Source of the DNA: Magnetovibrio sp.
Lineage (GTDB): Bacteria > Pseudomonadota > Alphaproteobacteria > Rhodospirillales > Magnetovibrionaceae
DNA length: 64,000 bases
Direction: 5' to 3'
NCBI RefSeq assembly: GCF_036568125.1
Contig: NZ_DATCTF010000019.1
Span: 186,001 to 250,000 of the forward strand
The notes beneath the pieces were generated by a model. The model worked only from the letters and a program-made list of their open reading frames with translations. It ran no database searches and was not told the DNA's origin. This document shows positions 49,959-60,828 of the stretch, piece after piece; the first letter of the stretch is position 1, and every line of letters starts with the position of its first letter. The position numbers were made by a program, and so were the translations under genes.

Positions 49959-51812
49959 TTAAACGTCACGTTCTTCGTGACGGCTTTGCAACAGGGCGCG
50001 GTTGTAGGCGGACATGACGTGCTTTTCTTCCACCGTGCCGAGGAATTTACGGCTCTCCAGGTCGTCGACCACGGCGATGAGATGTTCCCCCGAACTGCGG
50101 ATTTTCTTCAAGGCGTCTTCCAGGTGATCGTCGCACTGCAACACCGGCGGGCGGCGGCGCGCCACGTCGGCGGCGTTGATCAGCATGTCCATGGCGGGAT
50201 CGAACGCGGTCTCGCTCAAATCGGCCAACGTGATGGTGCCGATCAATTTCCCCTCGCCATCGACGACGAACAGTTCACCCAACTTGCTGTCTTGCAGGCT
50301 CACGCGCAATTGCGACAAGGGCATTTCCGGGCTGACCAGTTCACCGCTTTCTTCCATCACGTCACACACCCGGCTGGCGCGCAGCAAGGCGCTTTCGAAA
50401 CCGCCCTTCAAATCCAGACCGCGCCGTTCCAACTGCAATTGGAAGAAGCTGTTTTTGGAAATGTGGCGGGTGATGCCGGTGGACACCACCACCGCCAGCA
50501 TCAAACCCATGGTCAGTTCATAATCGCCGGTCATTTCGAACACGATCAAGGTGGTCGAAATCGGCGCACCCAAGGTGGCCGCCGCCACTGCGCCCATGCC
50601 GATCAAGGTGTAGCCGCCGGTGCCGGTCTGCAACGTTGGCATCAGGCCGGTGGCGACGATGCCGAACGCCCCGCCCAACATCGCGCCGACCACCAACGAG
50701 GGCGAAAAGATCCCGCCGCCGAAACCGAAGCCGAGGCTGAGCGCCGTGGCCACGATTTTGCCGACCAACACCGCCGCCAGCAACCACAGCGCCACGCTGC
50801 CGCTCAAGGCGTCGTCGGTGATGCCGTAACCGACGCCTAAGACTTGGGGTAGAAACAGCGCGATCACACCGACCAACAAACCACCGATGCCGGGGCGCAA
50901 CCAAGACGGCCCCGGTAGTTTTTGCGACACGTCTTGTGCGGTGAAAATAGCCTTGAGCAAAAGGCTCGCCACCAGTCCCGCCAGCACGCCAAGCACGATG
51001 AAGGCGGGAAACTCAAAATACGAGGTGATCGCATGAGGCGGCAACACGAACGCGGGAAAGTCGCCGTAGTACGCCCGAGATACCGCCGTGCCGGTGACCG
51101 ACGCGATCACCACCGGGGCGAAAGCTTTCAGTGCGTAGTGACCGATCACCACCTCGTTGGCGAACAGCGCGCCCGCAATCGGCGCGTTGAACGATCCCGC
51201 CACCGCCGCCGCCACCCCGCAGCCCAGCAGGGTGCGCGACAAAGAACGGCTGAGGTGAAGCTTCTTGGCAATCCAGCCCGCCAATGACGCCCCCAAATGA
51301 ACCGCCGGGCCTTCGCGTCCGACCGATGCGCCCGCCCCGATGGAAAGCGCGTTGACCACCGCCGCACGCAAGCCGGTGGACACCGACATGCGGCCACCGC
51401 GCAACGCGCTGGCCTCGATCACATCCGCGACGCCTTGAGCACGTCCGCCGGGCATGGCGTAACGAATCAGCAGACCGACCGCCACGCCGCCCAGGGTCGG
51501 CACCGCCACCACTTGCCACCACGGCAACCCGGCGACGGTGTCGTACAGCCGCTCACCCGGCGCGCCGTAAAAATGAAATTGAAAAAACGAAATCGCTTCG
51601 CGCAACCCGATCACCAGGGCTCCGCCCACCAAACCGATAAACAGCGACAGCAGCGCCAAAATCAGTTGGTCGTTGCGCAACAAATTGCGCGCCCCTTGAT
51701 AGAGGCGTGTCGGCAGAAGCGATAGGGAGAACGGCAAGCGCAGCATACGAACGGTCCAAATGCGCGAAATCAGGCGAACAATTCTTTGATAATAAAGAAG
51801 GAACGCATTCAA
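49959..51812 (-). CDS. ClC-family chloride channel/antiporter with CBS pair
   Basis: 617 residues. Ten-plus membrane helices with selectivity motifs GASVGREGPAVHLGA (GREGP) and GFGFGGGIFSPSLVVGAMLG. The C-terminal 150 residues are two CBS motifs (VSPEMPLSQLRVSLQDSKLG, RRPPVLQCDDHLEDALKKIR), which bind nucleotides and regulate gating in ClC proteins. Imports or exchanges chloride for protons. Confidence 0.93.
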   Translation of the reverse strand: MNAFLLYYQRIVRLISRIWTVRMLRLPFSLSLLPTRLYQGARNLLRNDQLILALLSLFIGLVGGALVIGLREAISFFQFHFYGAPGERLYDTVAGLPWWQVVAVPTLGGVAVGLLIRYAMPGGRAQGVADVIEASALRGGRMSVSTGLRAAVVNALSIGAGASVGREGPAVHLGASLAGWIAKKLHLSRSLSRTLLGCGVAAAVAGSFNAPIAGALFANEVVIGHYALKAFAPVVIASVTGTAVSRAYYGDFPAFVLPPHAITSYFEFPAFIVLGVLAGLVASLLLKAIFTAQDVSQKLPGPSWLRPGIGGLLVGVIALFLPQVLGVGYGITDDALSGSVALWLLAAVLVGKIVATALSLGFGFGGGIFSPSLVVGAMLGGAFGIVATGLMPTLQTGTGGYTLIGMGAVAAATLGAPISTTLIVFEMTGDYELTMGLMLAVVVSTGITRHISKNSFFQLQLERRGLDLKGGFESALLRASRVCDVMEESGELVSPEMPLSQLRVSLQDSKLGELFVVDGEGKLIGTITLADLSETAFDPAMDMLINAADVARRRPPVLQCDDHLEDALKKIRSSGEHLIAVVDDLESRKFLGTVEEKHVMSAYNRALLQSRHEERDV

Positions 51813-51835
51813 TACCAGAGACGCTCGTGAAAAAC

Positions 51836-53023
51836 TCAGCTAAACGTCAATTCGCCGTTTTTCAAATCCGCCTGACTGACCACCCGATTGCGGCCAATAG
51901 CCTTGGCTTTATATAAGGCTTGATCCGCGCGTCTGATCAGGTCACTCAGTGGTTCACCAAATTCGAACGTCGCCGCGCCGACCGACACCGTGATGCGGCC
52001 AAGGTTCTGGTTGGTGGCGCGGTTGACCAGTTTTTTGGTCGAGATGCGATCGCGAACGTGTTCGGCGACGTGAACCGCGCCGTCCAGGTCCGTACTCGGC
52101 AAAATCACCGCGAATTCTTCGCCGCCATAACGCGCGGGAATGTCTTCGCCTTTGACTGCTTTGGTCATGGTGCTGGCCAGCAGCTTCAACACTTCGTCGC
52201 CGGTTTGATGACCATAAGTGTCGTTGAAGGTCTTGAAGTGGTCGATGTCGATCATCAACAAACTCAAATTCTCGCCCGATTCCATGGCATCCCGAGCGTG
52301 TCGGCGTAGCTCCATGTCGAACAATTTGCGGTTGGCCATGCCGGTCAGCGCGTCGGTCAGGGCTTCGCGTCGCATGTCTTCGAGATCTTCGCGCAATTGG
52401 CCGATCTCGTCGGTCGATTGCGCCAGCTTCGATTCCAGCGTCAGGTTGATTTCTTCCATCTTACGGGTATCGGCGATGACCTTGGTAACCGCGTTTTTCA
52501 GTCCCTCGACATCCTTGGCGCCGAGAATATCGCCTTTGACCGAAGCCAGGGATCTGCCGTATTCCGCCGCGCCTTCGCCCGCATCCCCAACATACCTGAG
52601 GATGTGCTGCAATTCGGTCTCGATCCGCGTGGTGGTTTCGTGCAGGGCCTGATCTTGCTCTTCGAGGCTGAAGAATTTGAAGTACAGATCGGTATTCACC
52701 GCTTCGGTGAAATCTTGATTGTTGTCGATCAAGATGGAGATCATCCGCGACAAATCCGGTTCACGGCCCGCGACGTGCGTATACCAAACCAGGAAGTTAT
52801 TCGGCGAGGCGGGCACAGCGTGCTTCACCATCTGCTCTAGTGCTTGTTTCGCATAATCTAATGCTTGCTCGAATGAATCGTGCACAGTCGTCGTGTTCCC
52901 AAACTTTAAAGCGCCCGGCCGCCCATTTTGTATGCTTTTATACTTTCGGATGATACCCCGAACGACCGATAGACCAAGCAGGAAATGTAAAAACCTTGTC
53001 ATATATGGGGTATTTTTCACCAA
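51836..53023 (-). CDS. GGDEF diguanylate cyclase
   Basis: 395 residues. An N-terminal hydrophobic segment (FLHFLLGLSVVRGIIR, about residues 11-26), an unknown helical sensor (about 45-160), a coiled coil (about 175-215, SKLAQSTDEIGQLREDLEDM) and a C-terminal GGDEF domain (DALTGMANRKLFDMELRRHA, RYGGEEFAVILPS). GGEEF is an active variant. Makes c-di-GMP. The ATG at 53002 is another possible start. Confidence 0.9.
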   Translation of the reverse strand: MVKNTPYMTRFLHFLLGLSVVRGIIRKYKSIQNGRPGALKFGNTTTVHDSFEQALDYAKQALEQMVKHAVPASPNNFLVWYTHVAGREPDLSRMISILIDNNQDFTEAVNTDLYFKFFSLEEQDQALHETTTRIETELQHILRYVGDAGEGAAEYGRSLASVKGDILGAKDVEGLKNAVTKVIADTRKMEEINLTLESKLAQSTDEIGQLREDLEDMRREALTDALTGMANRKLFDMELRRHARDAMESGENLSLLMIDIDHFKTFNDTYGHQTGDEVLKLLASTMTKAVKGEDIPARYGGEEFAVILPSTDLDGAVHVAEHVRDRISTKKLVNRATNQNLGRITVSVGAATFEFGEPLSDLIRRADQALYKAKAIGRNRVVSQADLKNGELTFS

Positions 53024-53129
53024 AATTACCCCCTCGGCACTGGCATGGCGCTTTCAGAGCGTGTACAAGGCAAGGCAAGCGCGCTGAGGGCGCGGATTCG
53101 CACAGGTTTGGCGACCATTCGGAACGACC

Positions 53130-53894
53130 ATGACAGCACACCCAGAAACCAACCGCCCGTTTGAGATCGCCGTCGTGGTGCCGGTGCACAACGAAAGCGA
53201 AAACATCCGCCCGCTGATCGAAGAAATTTCAGCGGCGCTGGATGGCGTCGCCAACTATGAAATCGTTTATGTTAACGACGGCTCGACCGACGACACCGCC
53301 GAGAAACTTGCCGAAATGGCGGCTGAGCAGCCCCGTCTGAGCGTCTACAAACACGAAACCGCCTGTGGCCAGAGCGCCGCGGTCGCCACCGGTGTCAAAC
53401 GCGCCCGCGCGACCTACATCGCGACCCTTGATGGCGATGGACAAAACGACCCCGCCGACATTCCCGCCTTGTTCGCCCGCCTCAAAGAAGCCCAAGATCC
53501 TGATTATCTGCTGGTGGCCGGATGGCGTGCCAAGCGCAAAGATACCGAGTGGAAACGCTTTCAATCCAAGCTCGCCAACGCGGTGCGCCAAAAGCTGTTG
53601 GGCGACAACACACCCGACACCGGCTGCGGACTGAAGGTCTTTACCCGCGCGGCGTTCCTCGACATGCCGCGCTTTGATCACATGCACCGCTATCTGCCTG
53701 CGTTGATGATCCGACGCGGCGGCGCGGTGGTGTCGGTCGAAGTCAATCACCGCCACCGCGAACGCGGCATCTCCAAATACGGCATGTGGGACCGTTTGTC
53801 GGTCGCGGTGCGCGATGTGCTGGGCGTGATGTGGTTGACGGCGCGCGGCTCCAAACCGCGTGTCAGTGCGGTTCGCCAGGCAAAGTCCGAATAA
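53130..53894 (+). CDS. Family 2 glycosyltransferase (dolichyl-phosphate mannose synthase-like)
   Basis: 254 residues. GT2 features: VVPVHNESENIRPLIEEIS, YVNDGSTDDTAEKL (first metal/nucleotide region) and DGDGQNDPADIPALF (DxD type), with SKYGMWDRLS at the C-terminal end. No membrane helices; proteins of this kind transfer a sugar to a polyprenyl-phosphate carrier. It is followed after 3 bases by a VTT-domain gene and then a GT83 gene, so a lipid-linked sugar made here is probably used by the third protein. Confidence 0.9.
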   Translation: MTAHPETNRPFEIAVVVPVHNESENIRPLIEEISAALDGVANYEIVYVNDGSTDDTAEKLAEMAAEQPRLSVYKHETACGQSAAVATGVKRARATYIATLDGDGQNDPADIPALFARLKEAQDPDYLLVAGWRAKRKDTEWKRFQSKLANAVRQKLLGDNTPDTGCGLKVFTRAAFLDMPRFDHMHRYLPALMIRRGGAVVSVEVNHRHRERGISKYGMWDRLSVAVRDVLGVMWLTARGSKPRVSAVRQAKSE

Positions 53895-53897
53895 GCC

Positions 53898-54632
53898 ATG
53901 GGAAAAGGTATGAACCCCGGCCTGATCCTGCGCGGCATCGCCGTGATGGCGACCCTGGCTGGAGTATTGTATTTCTGGGAAGCCGCCGATCTGGGCAACG
54001 TGCTGAGCAACGACTGGATTGACTCCCACATCAAGGATCGAGGTCTCACCGGCGAATTTTTGTTCTTAGGGCTAGTGGCTTTGGCGACCGGTGTGGGATT
54101 GCCGCGCCAAGTGGTCAGCGGCCTAGCCGGATACGCGTTCGGCTTGGCTATGGGCACCGCACTGGCGCTTTTGGGCACGGTCTTGGGCTGCATCGGGGCA
54201 TTTTATTATGCCCGCCTGCTGGCCCGCGCACCGTTGCAAAAAAAGTTTTCCGGCCGGGTGCGCCGCCTTGACGATTTTCTCCACGACCATACCTTCTCGA
54301 TGTCGCTGTTGATCCGCATGTTGCCGGTGGGCAGTAACGTCGCAACCAATTTGGCGGCGGGGGTGTCGAGCATTCGCGCCGTGCCGTTTTTCACCGGCTC
54401 GGCCTTGGGCTACCTGCCGCAAACGGTTATTTTTGCTTTGCTGGGCAGCGGCGTCGCCGTTGATCCGGTCTTGCGCATCACGCTGAGCGTGGTTTTGTTC
54501 GTGGCGTCCGGATTACTGGGCGTTTATCTTTATCGCCGCTTCCGCCACGGCAAATCGTTGGACGCCACCATCGACGAAGAGTTGGGCGCCCAAGACCAAG
54601 ACGCCGAACGGCCGAGCCAATCGAACCCATAA
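53898..54632 (+). CDS. VTT/TVP38-TMEM64-family membrane protein
   Basis: 244 residues with about five helices and the VTT motif region (GFALVALATGVGLPRQVVSG-like segment at about 53-73, GYAFGLAMGTALALLGTVLG, and NLAAGVSSIRAVPFFTGSAL). Proteins of this family act in membrane lipid scrambling or flipping, including undecaprenyl-phosphate recycling in DedA relatives. It sits between the GT2 and GT83 genes with 3- and 14-base spacing, so it could flip the lipid-linked sugar or the carrier. This is inference from the operon. Confidence 0.88.
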   Translation: MGKGMNPGLILRGIAVMATLAGVLYFWEAADLGNVLSNDWIDSHIKDRGLTGEFLFLGLVALATGVGLPRQVVSGLAGYAFGLAMGTALALLGTVLGCIGAFYYARLLARAPLQKKFSGRVRRLDDFLHDHTFSMSLLIRMLPVGSNVATNLAAGVSSIRAVPFFTGSALGYLPQTVIFALLGSGVAVDPVLRITLSVVLFVASGLLGVYLYRRFRHGKSLDATIDEELGAQDQDAERPSQSNP

Positions 54633-54646
54633 GGATCCCGCGCATC

Positions 54647-56320
54647 GTGAACGCCTCATCGACCAAAACGGATACCGTTCTCATTGCCTTGATCTGGTGC
54701 GCCCTGCTTGCCGCCGCGTTGATCCTGCGCCCGTTGCTGCCCATCGACGAGACCCGCTACATCACCGTGGCATGGGAGATGTGGCAAAGCGGGCATTTTT
54801 GGGTGCCGACGCTAAACGGCGAGCTCTACAGCCACAAGCCGCCTTTGTATTTCTGGTTTATGAATTTGGGTTGGGCGTTTTTCGGCGTGTCAGAGACCTG
54901 GGCGCGACTGGTCGCACCGTTGTTCGGACTGGGCACGCTGTGGCTCACCGCCAAACTGGCGCGCGAGTTGTGGCCCGATGTCGCCCAAGAAATCCGCAAC
55001 GCCCGCGCTGTGATGGCTGCGCTGATGATGCTCACGGGCCTCTATTGGACGGTCTTTTCGACCATGACCATGTTCGACATGATCGTGACCTTCGCCGCAG
55101 TGATGGCGATTTTGGGCTACGTCAAGGCCTGGAAGGGCTTTGCCACCGGCCAGGGTTTCTGGTTCGGCATCGTCTTGGCCGGCCTGGGCATGGGGCTTGG
55201 CGGCTTGGCCAAGGGCCCGGCGATCTTGGTCCACACCTTGCCGGTGGCGCTGTTCGCACCACTGTGGGGCCCGGCGACGGCGCACGGGCGCAGCGCGGCG
55301 GGTTGGGGCAAATGGTACGGCGGCGTCTTGGTGTCCGTGCTGGTCGGCGTCGCCGTGACCTTGGCGTGGGCAATCCCGGCGGCCATCATCGGCGGCGAGG
55401 AATACCGCAACGCCATCTTCATCAAGCAAAGCGCCGACCGCATGGTCAAGTCCTTCGCCCACCGGCGCCCGTTCTATTGGTTCTTGTGGGTGGTGCCGTT
55501 GATGCTGTTGCCGTGGTCTCTGTGGCCCCGATTGTGGCGTGGAATCGGCGCGCGCGCGGCGTGGAAAGAAGGCCGCGGCCTGCGTGCCGCGTGGGCCAAC
55601 GGCGGCGTGCGTGTGCTGTTGATCTGGGCGGGCGTGGCGTTCGTGATCTTTTCCGCCATCAGCGGCAAACAGCCCCATTACCTGTTGCCGATCTTCCCGG
55701 CGCTGGCATTGTTCGCTGCCTATCTGCTTGGTAGCGAAGAAACCCCGTGTCGCGGCCACCGCGTGCCCGCGCTGGTACTGGGCGTCATCGCGCTGATCTT
55801 GCTGATCGGCTTGCTCGGCCAAGACGCGATCGCGCCGCTGTTGAAAAAACCGTTGCCCGATTGGGTCCACGTGGCTCAACCGCTGTGGCTGATCCCCGTG
55901 GTGATTTTGGCGTTTGTCATTGCGTTCATCAAAACCAACGGTCCGCGCGCCGAGGTGCGCCTGATCGCGACCCTCGCCGCCAGCGTCATCGTCATGGTGC
56001 ACTTGACCGCCGCCCCGGCCTTTTCCCTGGCCTACGACCTGGAACCCGCAGCGCAACGGGTCAAGGCCTGGCAGGATCAAAGCCGCCCGGTGGCCTATAT
56101 CGGCAAGTATCACGGCGAATTTCAGTTCCTCGGCCGGTTGGAACGCCCCGTCGAGGTCATGCAAACGATGGCTGACGGTAAGGCCTGGGCGCAAGGCAAC
56201 CCCACCGGAGTGCTGATCGCAACCTTGAGCGAAAGCGAAATGGAACCCTATGGTACGCCGATTTCCGTGCAGCCGTACCGGGGCAAGGTTCTGGCGATGT
56301 GGGATGCGGCCCGATTCTGA
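54647..56320 (+). CDS. ArnT-like family 83 glycosyltransferase
   Basis: 557 residues. A GT-C membrane protein with about 12 helices; the first loop has DETRYITVAWEMWQSGHFWV, which holds the acidic catalytic residue (DE) of ArnT/PMT. It starts with GTG (AAGGAT upstream). ArnT-type enzymes move a sugar from a polyprenyl phosphate to lipid A or protein on the periplasmic side. The operon has the GT2 and flippase-like genes but not arnA, arnB or arnD, so it is not the classical Ara4N pathway. Confidence 0.9.
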   Translation: MNASSTKTDTVLIALIWCALLAAALILRPLLPIDETRYITVAWEMWQSGHFWVPTLNGELYSHKPPLYFWFMNLGWAFFGVSETWARLVAPLFGLGTLWLTAKLARELWPDVAQEIRNARAVMAALMMLTGLYWTVFSTMTMFDMIVTFAAVMAILGYVKAWKGFATGQGFWFGIVLAGLGMGLGGLAKGPAILVHTLPVALFAPLWGPATAHGRSAAGWGKWYGGVLVSVLVGVAVTLAWAIPAAIIGGEEYRNAIFIKQSADRMVKSFAHRRPFYWFLWVVPLMLLPWSLWPRLWRGIGARAAWKEGRGLRAAWANGGVRVLLIWAGVAFVIFSAISGKQPHYLLPIFPALALFAAYLLGSEETPCRGHRVPALVLGVIALILLIGLLGQDAIAPLLKKPLPDWVHVAQPLWLIPVVILAFVIAFIKTNGPRAEVRLIATLAASVIVMVHLTAAPAFSLAYDLEPAAQRVKAWQDQSRPVAYIGKYHGEFQFLGRLERPVEVMQTMADGKAWAQGNPTGVLIATLSESEMEPYGTPISVQPYRGKVLAMWDAARF

Positions 56321-56394
56321 CGTTCTGGCGCGCGGATAAATTGCTTCATTTTGGCTAAATACCGCCCTTTAACAAAAATTTCTTGTCGCGCCGG

Positions 56395-56423
56395 TTGACA
56401 GGCCGCATCAGGCCCCGTAAATC
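56395..56423 (+). promoter_or_regulatory. groES promoter (sigma-70-like)
   Basis: TTGACA at 56395-56400, 17-base spacer, TAAATC at 56418-56423. The start of transcription would fall inside or at the edge of the CIRCE element. Confidence 0.7.
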
Positions 56424-56424
56424 C

Positions 56425-56451
56425 CTAGCACTCGGTTAAGGGGAGTGCTAA
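56425..56451 (+). promoter_or_regulatory. CIRCE element (HrcA operator) before groESL
   Basis: CTAGCACTC, nine bases, GAGTGCTAA: the standard TTAGCACTC-N9-GAGTGCTAA with one change at the first base. It overlaps the start of transcription and shows that groESL is repressed by HrcA, which must be encoded elsewhere. Confidence 0.93.
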
Positions 56452-56509
56452 CAACCGTAAGCGCTCCCCCGACCATTTTATTTCTCAAGAATTTCTGGAG
56501 GATTCAGAA

Positions 56510-56821
56510 ATGAAGTTCAGGCCTCTCCACGACCGCGTGCTGGTTCGCCGCGTCGAGACCGAAGCAAAAACCGCTGGCGGTATCATCATTCCCGAAACCG
56601 CTCAGGAAAAGCCTTCCGAAGGCGTCATCGTTGCCGCAGGCACCGGCGCACGTCGTGACGACGGCACCGTTGTGCCGCTGGAACTCAAAGCCGGTGACAC
56701 CGTGCTGTTCGGCAAATGGGGCGGCACCGAAGTGAAAATCGACGGCGAAGATCTGCTCATCATGAAAGAGAGCGACATCCTCGGCGTGATCGAAACTTCC
56801 GCCAAAGGCAAAAAGAAGTAA
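56510..56821 (+). CDS. groES: GroES co-chaperonin
   Basis: 103 residues. Start [20 protein letters not shown], the mobile loop [20 protein letters not shown] and the C-terminal [17 protein letters not shown] are as in all GroES proteins. Forms the seven-membered lid of GroEL. TCTGGAGG precedes the ATG. Lies under CIRCE control with groEL 68 bases downstream. Confidence 0.98.
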   Translation: MKFRPLHDRVLVRRVETEAKTAGGIIIPETAQEKPSEGVIVAAGTGARRDDGTVVPLELKAGDTVLFGKWGGTEVKIDGEDLLIMKESDILGVIETSAKGKKK

Positions 56822-56862
56822 GCCCACCGGCGCTTCTCAAACCTCCCCACTCATTGCTTTAA

Positions 56863-58554
<1,692 letters not shown>

Positions 58555-58595
58555 GCAAGCTCACCTCCACCATCCGGGCCTCAAAGCTCGAAACG

Positions 58596-58629
58596 AAAGC
58601 CCCGCGTCTTCGGATGCGGGGCTTTTTTT
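58596..58629 (+). terminator. Rho-independent terminator after groEL
   Basis: AAAGCCCCGC, ten-base loop, GCGGGGCTTT, then T-rich sequence. A strong 10-bp stem. Confidence 0.92.
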
Positions 58630-58665
58630 CTTGATGACGGTCGACGATTGCCTACTGTTCCCTTC

Positions 58666-59145
58666 ATGAGCAGATCGATACCAATTTCCGACGGCATCGG
58701 CGTTCTCGACGACGTCGAGGAGGCCGAACGCATCGCCCGTCTGATCCACCACGAATGGGAACGCGACAACCCCGGCGAAACACTGGACATGTGCCGCGCG
58801 GACCTCATCGCCGGGTTGGGCCCGGGCATTGCGATACCGCGCACGTTCGTGTATCGCCGCAACCAAGCCATCGTCGGCTGGGCCAGCATTCTGGAAACCG
58901 ACTTGTTTTCTCATCGCCATTTGGGGCCGTGGTTGGCCAATATGATCGTGCTGCCGGATCATCGCGGTCAGGGGATTGCCCGCGCCTTGGTGCGACACGC
59001 CATGGATTACGCCGCCACCGTGAGCGACACGCTGTATCTCTACACCGACAATCTACAGACACACTATCTGTCTTTGGGCTGGCGGGTGGTCGAAACCCTC
59101 GAAGTCGACGGTCGCCCCACGGTCATCATGAGTTGGCAACCCTAA
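58666..59145 (+). CDS. GNAT-family N-acetyltransferase
   Basis: 159 residues from the ATG at 58666. The acetyl-CoA-binding motif is MIVLPDHRGQGIARALVRHA (R-G-Q-G-I-A), and the C-terminal strand is TDNLQTHYLSLGWRVVETLE. The N-terminal part binds the unknown acceptor. Transcribed after the groEL terminator; the ribosome site is weak. Confidence 0.88.
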   Translation: MSRSIPISDGIGVLDDVEEAERIARLIHHEWERDNPGETLDMCRADLIAGLGPGIAIPRTFVYRRNQAIVGWASILETDLFSHRHLGPWLANMIVLPDHRGQGIARALVRHAMDYAATVSDTLYLYTDNLQTHYLSLGWRVVETLEVDGRPTVIMSWQP

Positions 59146-59223
59146 ATCATCTCACATACCTACGGACTGGAATTTTAAGACCGCAGCAGTAATATCGTGT
59201 GTTGAGAAAACCTTCTGCGGGAA

Positions 59224-60321
59224 ATGTGCCTCACGATGACCGACATCATCCTTGAATCCGTTCGCGCGATTGTTTTGTTGATCCTCGTGATCTTTCTTTT
59301 CATATCGGGACGCGGCCGGTTTCATCAGTTCCAAAGAGGCTGGACCCTGATCCTCCTCGGCTTCTCGCTTTTGCTGTTCGGCAGCATTTTGGACATCACG
59401 GACAACTTCCCCAGCCTCAACCCGTGGATCTTTATCGGCGACACGGAGGTTGAAGCCTTTTTGGAAAAATTCGTCGGTTTTCTCGGCGGCTTCGTTTTCC
59501 TGGCGATCGGCCTGGTTCTGTGGATCCCCCAAGTGCAAAACATGGCGCAGTTGGTTGACGAACGCACCCGCGACCTACAAGCTGCCAATGACAAGCTTAG
59601 CCAGGAAATTGCCGAACGCAAACGCGCTGAATTGGTCAAGCAAGAGTTTACCTCCACGGTCAATCACGAACTGCGCACGCCGTTAACCTCCATCAAAGGG
59701 GCGCTGGGGTTGATTCGCACCGGCACCATCGCCCCCCTACCGGACCAGACGCTCGCCTTGCTGGACATTGCGTATCGCAACGGCGAACGCTTGGAAGCCT
59801 TGATCAACGATCTTCTGGACGTGGAAAAATTAGAAACGGGCGAAATGGTTTTCACACTGGCTCCACTAGACATCAGAGCCTTAATTGATGAAGCCATTGA
59901 GCTCAATCAGGAATGCTGCGAAAAATACGACGTCACCTTTTCGCTTGGAGATTGCGCCCCAAACGCTTGGGTCGAAGGTGATCGCGACAGGTTGCTGCAA
60001 GTCATGTCGAACTTGATGTCGAACGCCGCCAAATTTTCCGAGAGCGGAAAAGCCGTCGAAATTACGCTTGCAACGAAGAACGGCGCGGTCCGCACGTCTG
60101 TTCGAAATTACGGCAAAGTTATCCCCAAAACGGTCGGCAACCACATCTTCGAAAAATTCTCACAACTGAACACATCCGATAATCGCCAAGTCGGGGGAAC
60201 CGGATTGGGCCTCAGCATCGCCAAATCCATTGTCGAAGAACATAGCGGTTCAATCGGTTATCATTCGAACGCAACGGATGGCACCACGTTCTATTTCGCC
60301 TTGCCATCAATTGATCGGTAA
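59224..60321 (+). CDS. Sensor histidine kinase
   Basis: 365 residues. Three membrane helices (about 12-28, 41-57 and 84-102), a coiled coil (about 110-138), the HisKA domain with His148 (VNHELRTPLTSIKG) and an ATPase domain (VGGTGLGLSIAKSIVEEHSG). No receiver or sensor domain other than the membrane part, so it senses through the membrane. No response regulator is adjacent. The start could be the ATG at 59236. Confidence 0.88.
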   Translation: MCLTMTDIILESVRAIVLLILVIFLFISGRGRFHQFQRGWTLILLGFSLLLFGSILDITDNFPSLNPWIFIGDTEVEAFLEKFVGFLGGFVFLAIGLVLWIPQVQNMAQLVDERTRDLQAANDKLSQEIAERKRAELVKQEFTSTVNHELRTPLTSIKGALGLIRTGTIAPLPDQTLALLDIAYRNGERLEALINDLLDVEKLETGEMVFTLAPLDIRALIDEAIELNQECCEKYDVTFSLGDCAPNAWVEGDRDRLLQVMSNLMSNAAKFSESGKAVEITLATKNGAVRTSVRNYGKVIPKTVGNHIFEKFSQLNTSDNRQVGGTGLGLSIAKSIVEEHSGSIGYHSNATDGTTFYFALPSIDR

Positions 60322-60338
60322 GAGACTCAGCGCGCCGC

Positions 60339-60770
60339 TCAGTCCTCGAATTGCTTGCAAATCCAATGTGAGAATTCGATTGCGAATTTAGCCCGCGCGG
60401 CGTCTTCAGACGCTTGCCAATGACCCAATTCGTCGACCAGGCGGTCGAACAGGACCGAGTAATCCTGGGCTTTTTTACGTTCCATCAGCCACTTGTTGTG
60501 CATTTTGTCGAGGTCGTCTTGCAACTCCAACTCGTTCTTGCGCGGTGGCGCGGCGGCTTGACGGCGGCGGGCGGTTTGGCGGATCAGGCTCATGCGCTCC
60601 GACACCTTGGGGTCGAGCATGTTGAGTTTCGGCGAAATGCTTTTGACGGCGTCAAGTTCGACCGCGCCTTCAAACCCTTCGATACCCGCTCGGCACAGGC
60701 GTTCGCACAGTTCATGGCGGTCGATGCCGAGCAACCGTGCGGCTTTGGCGATGCTGATACGCTCCCCCAT
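60339..60770 (-). CDS. HTH-like small protein, function unknown
   Basis: 143 residues. The first 30 residues look like a helix-turn-helix (RISIAKAARLLGIDRHELCE); the rest is a charged helical region (KKNELELQDDLDKMHNKWLM-type coiled coil). I do not recognise the family. It begins 58 bases from the helicase gene stop (that gene is on the same strand upstream), so the two may be co-transcribed. Confidence 0.6.
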   Translation of the reverse strand: MGERISIAKAARLLGIDRHELCERLCRAGIEGFEGAVELDAVKSISPKLNMLDPKVSERMSLIRQTARRRQAAAPPRKNELELQDDLDKMHNKWLMERKKAQDYSVLFDRLVDELGHWQASEDAARAKFAIEFSHWICKQFED

Positions 60771-60828
60771 GAGCGCTCTCCCATCCTGGTTCCTGACCCT
60801 TAAAACGTGGGGAGGCGCGATGACGGCT

